Assembly (NCBI GenBank): GCA_016763815.1
Contig: JAESTB010000179.1
Coordinates: forward strand, 1-6,266
Source: Arenicella sp.
GTDB lineage: Bacteria; Pseudomonadota; Gammaproteobacteria; Arenicellales; Arenicellaceae
DNA length: 6,266 nucleotides
Direction of reading: 5' to 3'
In this document: positions 1 through 5,673 of the stretch, one piece after another
How the letters are laid out: the number at the start of each line of letters is the position of its first letter
Numbering within the stretch: position 1 is the stretch's first letter
Notes under the pieces: generated by a model
What the model was told of the DNA's origin: nothing
The model's database searches: none
The model's input: the letters and a program-made list of their open reading frames with translations, nothing else
Position numbers and translations under genes: made by a program

Positions 1-20
1 CACTTCTGACTTGTCACTAT

Positions 21-140
21 CTACAAACCAAAGTATCTTTCGATGGGTGTCCAAGCTGTTTCAAGCTGCGCAGCAATAAGGTCTATCTTTTGCTCTTGTA
101 ACTCATCGAAATCCGCATAGCGTTTAAATTCATCGGCCAC
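21..140 (-). pseudogene. Possible C-terminal remnant of an unidentified gene (39 codons from GTG)
   Basis: A short minus-strand open frame starts at GTG (138-140) and ends at TAG (21-23). It encodes about 39 residues of mixed acidic, aromatic and helical composition, beginning VADEFKRYADFDELQ and ending in TPIERYFGL, which reads like real protein. An AGGAGG sits at 143-148, but only two bases before the GTG, too close for an ideal ribosome binding site. The frame stays open upstream for nine more codons, including a possible TTG, before an in-frame TGA. I do not recognise a family. It could be a tiny gene, the tail of a decayed gene, or chance. Confidence 0.25.
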
Positions 141-235
141 ATCCTCCTGCAAACCATAATTCAAGTTTCAATCGAGTCTTATTCCTTCCATTGCTATTCA
201 AATTCAAGTCCTGACATCCTGTTTTGCTACCCCGA

Positions 236-1597
236 CTAATGACGGCGTTCCTTAATAGAGCTTCTCCACCATATATCTTGCTCAGGATATTCTGATGTTA
301 GCGTATTCAAAAATGCCAGTAATTGTTGAATCTCTTCCTCACTTAATTTCAACGGTAGAATGTCGAAATGGGGCCGGTTTGGATGTTGTTCACGATCATA
401 ATAGGGTGGGACTGGCCGGTTATAATGTTCGATGACTTTGCGCAAGGTCGGGAATTGACCCGATTGCATATAAGGTGAAGTGACACTGATGTTACGCAGT
501 GTAGGGGTCTTAAATGCGCCCACCAACTCTGGCCCACTGCGTTTGAGGAACGTCATTTCTTCGCATTGGCTCTGATCAGCATCACTCCACTTGGATAAGC
601 AGGTAAACTCATCCTGAATTAAATTTGTCACGCCACTATAACGGCCCAGGTCAACATTACTTTCGTCTGCCTCAGGCGCGCCAATGTTATGAAATTCAAA
701 GTTGGTAAATAACGGGCCGTTATGGCAGCTAGCGCAGTTCGCTTTACCCATAAACAATCTCATGCCTCGCACTTCATCGACGCTAAACTGTTGGCGGTAT
801 TGCACTTCATCCCCCTGTTGTAGCGCATGAATAAAACTATCAAAGCGCGAGTGCGGCGTTTTTAACATACGCTGATATGCCATGAGGGCTTTGCCAGTAT
901 TGGCAAAAATGCGAGTAATTTGATCCTGCGTATCAGGTATGAGTTTATTCCATTCCTTTATTGATCTCTTGTTGCCAAGGGGTGTAGCTTTCTTCGATGC
1001 TCGACGAATAGGTTTTGTGTTGTCTAAGTTCCCAAAGATAGCTTGGTATTGGTCTGGATAGTACTTGATGATTTTTTTCGCTAAGGCGGTTCTACTGATG
1101 CCCATTTCATCAGGATGCTCTATCGGCCCAAGAGCTTGAGCCCAAAGACTATCCTTGCGCCCATCCCAATATTGCCATGGGCTCCATGCTGCACCCAACA
1201 AGGTAGGGGTACTTCGTTGTGAGATCCCTAGCGCTTTTGCTTTCGCACGCCCGTCAGTAAAAAATAAATGTGGCTGGTGGCAGCTTGCGCAAGATATTTT
1301 CCGGTTGTGACTAAGCCGCTTATCAAAGAATAGCTGCTGACCCAACTTCGCTGCATCAACACTATCTGCGTATTTATTCCCTGCAGAAACGGGTAAAGGG
1401 GGGAGTGCGTCGAGTGAAAACGTACTTAAAAACGCAATATCTGCGGGTGTAAATTCATAGTCAATCTGAACCTCCGTTTCTGCATTGCTGCTAGAGTCGG
1501 TAATCCATATTCCAACCATAATCGAGAAGAACACAAGAGCTTGACGTAATATCCGTTTGTTTTTCTTGGCGGAATCGAGTTTAAGTTTTTTTATCAT
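236..1597 (-). CDS. Di-haem cytochrome c peroxidase / MauG-family protein, exported
   Basis: Predicted periplasmic c-type di-haem enzyme of 453 residues. Family members either reduce hydrogen peroxide to water with electrons from small cytochromes or, like MauG, oxidise residues in a partner protein. A basic N-terminus, a hydrophobic stretch at about 20-32 and a likely cleavage site near SNA-ET (about 39) indicate Sec export. The first haem site is CASCH at 103-107, the second CASCH at 288-292. Other family landmarks are YWDGR (143-147), LGPIEHPDEMG (156-166), FKTPTLRNI (362-370) and the C-terminal HYNRP block (391-395). Length suits the family, with an insert at about 310-352 that carries two cysteines (333, 345). 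The usual PYMH(D/S)G motif reads PYMQSG (375-380), so its His is Gln378. The ATG overlaps the upstream stop and has no clear Shine-Dalgarno sequence, suggesting coupled translation. Peroxidase and protein-modifying roles cannot be told apart from sequence alone. Confidence 0.94.
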   Translation of the reverse strand: MIKKLKLDSAKKNKRILRQALVFFSIMVGIWITDSSSNAETEVQIDYEFTPADIAFLSTFSLDALPPLPVSAGNKYADSVDAAKLGQQLFFDKRLSHNRKISCASCHQPHLFFTDGRAKAKALGISQRSTPTLLGAAWSPWQYWDGRKDSLWAQALGPIEHPDEMGISRTALAKKIIKYYPDQYQAIFGNLDNTKPIRRASKKATPLGNKRSIKEWNKLIPDTQDQITRIFANTGKALMAYQRMLKTPHSRFDSFIHALQQGDEVQYRQQFSVDEVRGMRLFMGKANCASCHNGPLFTNFEFHNIGAPEADESNVDLGRYSGVTNLIQDEFTCLSKWSDADQSQCEEMTFLKRSGPELVGAFKTPTLRNISVTSPYMQSGQFPTLRKVIEHYNRPVPPYYDREQHPNRPHFDILPLKLSEEEIQQLLAFLNTLTSEYPEQDIWWRSSIKERRH

Positions 1598-1599
1598 TA
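1595..1599 (-). promoter_or_regulatory. TAATG stop/start overlap
   Basis: The TAA stop of the YtkA-like gene (1597-1599) shares one base with the ATG of the di-haem enzyme gene (1595-1597). The bases just before it, coding for ITFNLVL, contain no purine-rich Shine-Dalgarno sequence. Translation of the second gene therefore probably depends on ribosomes that have just finished the first. Confidence 0.85.
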
Positions 1600-2562
1600 C
1601 AATACGAGATTGAATGTTATGGAGTCAATATTGACGCTCAAATTGTTGACTATGTTGAATTGCATCACCCACCAGCCCTTCATCTGAAATTTCAAACCTT
1701 CAACCAAATAAACACCTGGCGATAATTGTTTGGTGACTCGCGGCTGAGTCGGTAGCCCGTGTACGTGACCGGGCATATGACCAACGATTTCTATATTTGC
1801 ATCTGATACGGGCTCGCCCGATAAGTCACTAAGAAATAACACCCACTTATGAATAGTGTTTGCAGGAACAAATAGAGAGTTGTCTCCGTTGCTCGGTTTG
1901 AATTCTATATGCGCAAAAAAACGTTGTTCTCGCGACAGCTGAAAAGAGCTAATGTCGAGGTTCTGCGGCGCGTTCTGTTCGGCTAGGGCAGGCACCAAAA
2001 TAGACATATCCTTTTTAATGTTGTTTTGGTCGATATTGTCTGTTGGTGTTCCCATTCGATTGAGCATGCTGGGGTGCACGCTACGAAATTTAGTATTATG
2101 GGAAAAGAATAGAGTAGTGCGATCATCCATCAATATAGGAGATCTGTTTCTTACTTGACCAGGCCACTGTTCAACAATACCTTGCTCAAATAACTCGAGG
2201 GACTCCTTTAGCTGATGTTTAGTTTGTTGTCGTAGCTTACTTCCATCACCTTGGTGCTGGCGAAGTTTGGATGTAAGCGTATTCGCCTCGTTTAGCAGGG
2301 CCGTCTTCTGCCCTGGGTCAGAGGTATTACGGATGCTAGCGCGAAGTTTGTTAATTCGTTTGCGTAGCGCATTCGCGCTAACGATGGTTTGCATCGAACG
2401 AGCTTCGCTTTGGTTGGATTTCTCTAACTGGTCGACTGCTTTGTCAAAGAGAGCTGATGAATCTTTTACCTCTGGTTGTGCGTTAGCCACACTATGTTGG
2501 AATAACAATAAAAGCACTAGTACCAACCAGTGGGCACGATATTGAGTAGCGTTGCAAGTCAT
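1597..2562 (-). CDS. Exported protein with helical N-terminal half and YtkA/FixH-like C-terminal domain
   Basis: A 321-residue protein with a signal peptide: hydrophobic core at about 12-21 and a probable cleavage after VANA (28). Residues 30-130 are rich in Lys, Glu, Gln and Leu and look helical or coiled-coil. A linker to about 205 includes SILVPALAEQ. Residues about 215-321 look like a beta-sandwich domain of the YtkA/FixH type: HKWVLFLSDLSGEPVSDA, then GHMPGHVHGLPTQP (261-274), then SPGVYLVEGL and KGWWVMQF (295-302). His262, Met263, His266 and His268 could bind a metal such as copper; this is an inference. It is the first gene of a pair with the di-haem peroxidase gene, its TAA overlapping the next ATG. 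No good Shine-Dalgarno is visible before the ATG, and no other in-frame start lies between it and the upstream stop. The molecular function is unknown. The YtkA-like assignment rests on pattern recognition and needs a profile search. Confidence 0.85.
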   Translation of the reverse strand: MTCNATQYRAHWLVLVLLLLFQHSVANAQPEVKDSSALFDKAVDQLEKSNQSEARSMQTIVSANALRKRINKLRASIRNTSDPGQKTALLNEANTLTSKLRQHQGDGSKLRQQTKHQLKESLELFEQGIVEQWPGQVRNRSPILMDDRTTLFFSHNTKFRSVHPSMLNRMGTPTDNIDQNNIKKDMSILVPALAEQNAPQNLDISSFQLSREQRFFAHIEFKPSNGDNSLFVPANTIHKWVLFLSDLSGEPVSDANIEIVGHMPGHVHGLPTQPRVTKQLSPGVYLVEGLKFQMKGWWVMQFNIVNNLSVNIDSITFNLVL

Positions 2563-2582
2563 ATGGGATTTTGTCTTAGTGT

Positions 2583-2599
2583 GATAACTCTAAGTTATC
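2583..2599. promoter_or_regulatory. 17-bp palindrome before the operon start, possible operator or leader hairpin
   Basis: GATAACT and AGTTATC form perfect 7-base arms around a 3-base centre. The element ends 20 bases upstream of the ATG of the YtkA-like gene. It could be an operator for a dimeric regulator or a small leader hairpin near the ribosome entry site. There is no U-tract after it on the minus strand, so it is not a terminator. I cannot name a regulator. Confidence 0.4.
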
Positions 2600-2706
2600 T
2601 TGCTGGACAGGTATCTCTGCTGTTCACTTGTTAAACTGGAATAAGCCGCCCCAACCAGGTAAGGAGGCTCATTTAAAAGTGGATTTACGTTGAATAGAAT
2701 CAGTTT

Positions 2707-2753
2707 AAAAAATCTTCGGACCGGTGACTTAGGCCCGAATTAGGGCCCGAAGA
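2707..2753 (-). terminator. Rho-independent terminator of the choice-of-anchor B gene
   Basis: Read on the minus strand, UCUUCGGGCC (from 2753) pairs with GGUCCGAAGA (2722 down to 2713) in a 10-bp stem with one G-U pair. Six U follow immediately (2712-2707). A second 5' arm, UUCGGGCC (2739-2732), can pair with the same 3' arm, giving a tighter hairpin with a 9-base loop. The structure begins nine bases after the TGA of the upstream gene, as expected for its terminator, and separates that gene from the operon further along. Confidence 0.88.
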
Positions 2754-2761
2754 CTCAACGA

Positions 2762-5158
2762 TCAGTTCGGACAGATATTAACGTCATCGATACCACACTC
2801 AACCAAATCACCTTGGCCAGCACCGTCAGAGCATTGAACCCTTAGTACGACATTGGAACCGGCCGGAATCTGAGCATTGGCGGTAGCCCACACGGCATTA
2901 ACATTGGTGTCACCTGCTGAGGCGATCGAAGTGAAGTTGTTGCCGCCGTCAGTAGATAATTCAAGGTTGAAAAAGTCTGAAGCGTAATCCCCAGCATCTC
3001 TCTGGCCATGGAAGTAGGCAATAGAGAGAGTAGAGTTGGACGCTACGCTATAGTTTGGCGAATTTGCAATACAGTTACCACCATCAACGTCGTTTGACCC
3101 AGCGCTCGTGTTGGTCGCAGTAAAGTAAGCGTTGCTTCCAGAGTTAGCTCCGCCGACCTGGGTTGTGACACCGCCGTTGTTCTGTTCAGATGGCGTGCCG
3201 CTGACATAGCTTCCGGTCGAACAGCTAGATGCGGACGAATTACTCCATCCTCCTGTACCAGATTCAAATCCTTCTTGTACCGTACATGTAGGAGGCGTGG
3301 TCGTATCCTTAGGGCAAATCAAAACTTGGTCAATACCTGCTTCAATGATATCCCCGGGGCCAGAACCGTCGCTGGCTCTCACACGGACTTGAATTGAACC
3401 AGGGTTTGCAATCGTAGTGGATGCGTCAGTCCATGCCGCATTGCTCAGCACGTCGCCGATAGAGACAAGAGTGTCAACCACGTTGCCGTTGTTCAATATT
3501 TCAATGGAGAATCTATCATTAGCATCATCTCCCGCGTCTCGTTGACCGAGGAAATACGACAATGAAACCTCAGCATTGGTTGCACTGCTTGCGTTGACCA
3601 CAGGCGATAACGTTTCACAGGTACCGCCATCGACATCGTTCGTGCCCAATGCTGAGTTGGGAGCGGTGTACCAAGCGCCGTTGCCCTGAGCTGCGCCCGC
3701 GACCTGAAGTATCGTGCCGCCAGACGTGGTTTCGGTTGGTGTACCTTGAACAAACGTACCGGTGGAACAGCTATTATTGCCGGTTGTCCAACCGTCGCTA
3801 TTGGATTCGAAATTGGATTGATAGAAACAATCTCCAGGCGGAGGGGTGCCGTTAATCGCGTCCCAGTCAGGCTTAACCACAAAAAGTCCATTACCGATAT
3901 CGCTTAATATAATGTTACCGCTCTCAAAATAGATGTAACTGCTCCATGTGCCTGAGAACTGCGCGGAGTCAGAGCCTGGAATCGTGTCGAAAAAAGCAAC
4001 TTCCTCAAGATTACCCGCGGCAATACTGTCGGTTTCAAGTATTCGCAAACCCGCTCGGTAGTTGGTTTCGAAGATAAACCCGTCTTTGGTGTATAAGTTG
4101 TGATCGATTGCAGGTGTTGGCCCAAAGTAACGACCCATTTCAAAAGGGTTATCTAGATCGGACACATCCCAAATATAGGAAGTAGTATTAACTCCATTCT
4201 GCTGCTCATCAAGCTCATCATTCATGATAAGCAATTCGTGATTATCATTTAGAAACCAGCCTTGATGGGTGTAACGAGAACCGCTATAGCCCCGGCGAGC
4301 AACTTGTACAGGATTAGATTTATTGGTTACGTCGACGATAGTGATAGTATCCTCGTTGTATCCGACACATATCTCTCTACCGACATAAGTAGCGTCAGGC
4401 CCAGCATAAACAACACACTGTGCATCGTGGGTGTAGCCATCGGATGAAAAGCACCCGGCAAAAGAGGGCGATCTCGGATTCGAAATATCGACCATATACA
4501 AACCGCCACTGCACTGGTTGCTGCCAACAATAAATGCGTAACCGGTATCTTCATTAATCGCAATATTGTGAGCCGCGCCGAACCCACCTAAATGTTCAGT
4601 TTCACTTAGCGTTGAGCCGGGGGGAGTATTACTTAATGTGTTTAAATCAAAGACCTGCATACCGTGGGTAGAGTTACCCCCTCCATCTGCGACGATAAAC
4701 GCATGATCGTTATAGACTTTTATATCCCGCCATGAGTCGCTGCCGCCGTTATGGGATGGCAAAAAACCTACAAATATAGGGTTTGCGGCGTTAGTGACAT
4801 CAACAAATGAAGTGCCATTGACTCGGCCCACAATCGCAAACTCCCGTCCTGTGACGGGGTCGGTCCAACCCCATATATCATTTAGATCTGCTGAGCCACC
4901 GCCCATGTTATTCTTCGCTAGGAACGATTGAAAATCTACTTTATTACAAGGGTAGCCGTTTGCACTGCCGTTGGAGCATGTTGCTGATGCCGAGGCACTA
5001 AGATCCCCTTGAGCAAGACCTTGTTGCATAAGCGCTGGCGGCCCTTCATTAGTGTCATCATATTTGAATGTATCCGGATACATTGCGCTGTGACCGATTG
5101 CTAAAGAAGAGAAGAGGATAGAAAACGCTACAAAAGATTTACTTATAAGTTTTTTCAT
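2762..5158 (-). CDS. Choice-of-anchor B family protein: secreted beta-propeller with two tandem C-terminal domains
   Basis: A 798-residue exported protein; its biological role is not known. The signal peptide (MKK, hydrophobic 9-21) probably ends near GHSA (22-25). Residues about 75-432 form an LVIVD-type propeller with repeated strands: SFVDVTNAANPIFVGF (117-132), MQVFDL (167-172), LYMVDISNP (220-228), ITIVDVTNKSNP (272-283), YIWDVSDLDNP (328-338), LRILETD (371-377) and LFVVKP (425-430). The DLNDIWGWTDP and DSWRDIKVYNDHAFIVAD segments are typical of the choice-of-anchor B family. A GTPPPG linker leads to two homologous domains, 444-616 and 625-797, separated by a DTTTPPT linker. No C-terminal transmembrane anchor or known sorting tag follows; the chain ends ICPN. 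The ATG has AAGG (5166-5169) seven bases upstream. The gene appears monocistronic, with its own terminator. Acidic, Gly/Asn-rich composition suits a calcium-binding extracellular protein, but that is an inference. Confidence 0.92.
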   Translation of the reverse strand: MKKLISKSFVAFSILFSSLAIGHSAMYPDTFKYDDTNEGPPALMQQGLAQGDLSASASATCSNGSANGYPCNKVDFQSFLAKNNMGGGSADLNDIWGWTDPVTGREFAIVGRVNGTSFVDVTNAANPIFVGFLPSHNGGSDSWRDIKVYNDHAFIVADGGGNSTHGMQVFDLNTLSNTPPGSTLSETEHLGGFGAAHNIAINEDTGYAFIVGSNQCSGGLYMVDISNPRSPSFAGCFSSDGYTHDAQCVVYAGPDATYVGREICVGYNEDTITIVDVTNKSNPVQVARRGYSGSRYTHQGWFLNDNHELLIMNDELDEQQNGVNTTSYIWDVSDLDNPFEMGRYFGPTPAIDHNLYTKDGFIFETNYRAGLRILETDSIAAGNLEEVAFFDTIPGSDSAQFSGTWSSYIYFESGNIILSDIGNGLFVVKPDWDAINGTPPPGDCFYQSNFESNSDGWTTGNNSCSTGTFVQGTPTETTSGGTILQVAGAAQGNGAWYTAPNSALGTNDVDGGTCETLSPVVNASSATNAEVSLSYFLGQRDAGDDANDRFSIEILNNGNVVDTLVSIGDVLSNAAWTDASTTIANPGSIQVRVRASDGSGPGDIIEAGIDQVLICPKDTTTPPTCTVQEGFESGTGGWSNSSASSCSTGSYVSGTPSEQNNGGVTTQVGGANSGSNAYFTATNTSAGSNDVDGGNCIANSPNYSVASNSTLSIAYFHGQRDAGDYASDFFNLELSTDGGNNFTSIASAGDTNVNAVWATANAQIPAGSNVVLRVQCSDGAGQGDLVECGIDDVNICPN
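2768..3286 (-). repeat. Tandem protein domain, copy 2 (residues 625-797)
   Basis: Second copy of the same domain, ending one residue before the stop. Cysteines 625, 646, 696 and 796 match those of copy 1. It has two further cysteines, 776 (VQCSDG) and 788 (VECGID), where copy 1 has Ala in both motifs (RASDG, EAGID). This suggests one extra disulfide in this copy. Confidence 0.85.
3311..3829 (-). repeat. Tandem protein domain, copy 1 (residues 444-616)
   Basis: First copy of a domain of about 173 residues within the choice-of-anchor B protein. It shares with copy 2 the blocks NFES..GW, SCSTG, GTP.E, NDVDGG.C, YF.GQRDAGD, SDG.G.GD and GID.V.ICP. Cysteines 444, 464, 514 and 615 are at matching positions in both copies. 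A jelly-roll or MAM-like beta-sandwich is plausible from the alternating strands and the acidic GD motifs, but is not proven. Confidence 0.85.
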
Positions 5159-5580
5159 TACTGTACCTTATGCGTACTTATTGATTACGGGTTGCCCACT
5201 CTAATTACAAAAAAATATGCTGACTGGAACACAAAACATCGGTGTTTTTTATTTCATATAAAGCAAAAGATTATGCGTCGAAAAATAGCGACTCGAATTT
5301 TCACCTAACAGAGAATCCTGCGAAAAATACATCTTAATCTGTGTCTGACTACTTGGACTACTTGAATGAATAGACATACATCAGGTTTGGCGCTTAAATT
5401 TGCGCCTCCGCCTAAAACTAAACCGAGGTTAAATATAAAAACATTCCTTCGTTGTGCCAATGAGCATTAGTTAACACATTAGATAGGCTTCGTACTCGGT
5501 TTGGGCTAAAGTAAATAGACTTATGTCATGTAAATTCTGAATTTATGAGCATACTCTACGCATTCCTCTAAATCAATAAG
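5159..5580. other. Non-coding divergent region, no gene seen
   Basis: This AT-rich stretch lies between the choice-of-anchor B gene, read leftwards, and the transposase unit, read rightwards. All six frames are broken by stops, with no protein-like ORF. The promoter of the minus-strand gene must lie in its left part, but I see no -35/-10 pair good enough to mark. Two weak hairpins are present, AAAACA-TCGG-TGTTTT (5233-5248) and GGCGC-N8-GCGCC (5389-5406), neither with convincing context. Confidence 0.6.
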
Positions 5581-5608
5581 CAATTTAAGGGGTCCAATTT
5601 AAGGGGTC
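5581..5608 (+). repeat. Perfect 14-bp tandem repeat (two copies) before the RAYT gene
   Basis: CAATTTAAGGGGTC occurs twice without a gap (5581-5594 and 5595-5608). It resembles the AAGGGGTC-type motifs that I recall often preceding IS200-like RAYT genes of this subgroup. It probably marks the left part of the transposase unit and may belong to its recognition sequences. Confidence 0.75.
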
Positions 5609-5618
5609 AAAGCGCTTT
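5609..5618. repeat. AAAGCGCTTT palindrome next to the tandem repeat
   Basis: A perfect 10-base palindrome abuts the second copy of the 14-bp repeat. Together they make a direct-repeat-plus-palindrome unit. REP-like targets of RAYT proteins are typically short GC-containing palindromes next to a conserved short guide sequence, so this could be part of one. It is short enough to be chance. Confidence 0.4.
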
Positions 5619-5635
5619 TTGCAGTGCATTCATGA

Positions 5636-5650
5636 TGTGATACCATCACA
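5636..5650. promoter_or_regulatory. TGTGAT-ACC-ATCACA inverted repeat upstream of the transposase gene
   Basis: Perfect 6-base arms around three bases, ending 23 bases before the ATG. It resembles a CRP half-site pair (TGTGA/TCACA), but the spacing is five bases instead of the canonical six. It could be an operator, or part of the transposase recognition structure. Confidence 0.35.
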
Positions 5651-5662
5651 AATAGAGAATCA

Positions 5663-5668
5663 AGGAGG
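5663..5668 (+). promoter_or_regulatory. Strong ribosome binding site AGGAGG
   Basis: A full AGGAGG lies five bases before the ATG at 5674 and supports that start. The start also gives the MPRKPRFYLP opening typical of this transposase subgroup. Confidence 0.8.
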
Positions 5669-5673
5669 GTTCT

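Noticed and set aside
1952..2158. Plus-strand open frame of 68 codons
   Set aside because: It lies inside the YtkA-like gene on the opposite strand, has no protein-family resemblance and is best explained as an antisense shadow.
2267..2545. Plus-strand open frame of 92 codons
   Set aside because: It lies opposite the signal peptide and helical part of the YtkA-like gene. It has no ribosome binding site of note and no recognisable motif.
3493..3891. Minus-strand open frame of 132 codons
   Set aside because: It overlaps the choice-of-anchor B gene in another frame. Its composition is Arg/Pro/Thr-rich, as expected from reading a repetitive gene out of frame.
5233..5250. AAAACA-TCGG-TGTTTT hairpin followed by T
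   Set aside because: It resembles a weak plus-strand terminator, but no plus-strand gene ends there and the stem is short and almost all A-T. Chance in AT-rich DNA is likely.
5161..5280. Candidate sigma-70 promoter (TTGTAA-N17-TAATCA) for the choice-of-anchor B gene
   Set aside because: The -10 match is poor and other equally weak pairs exist in the same AT-rich stretch, so no promoter is marked.
5389..5406. GGCGC-N8-GCGCC inverted repeat
   Set aside because: It has a five-base stem with no U-tract and no nearby gene end. It is too short to claim as a terminator or operator.
5524..5600. Minus-strand open stretch encoding about LIDLEECVEYAHKFRIYMT
   Set aside because: It is only about 25 codons from the upstream stop, has no start codon with a ribosome binding site, and begins inside the 14-bp repeat. 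It may be a remnant but cannot be supported.
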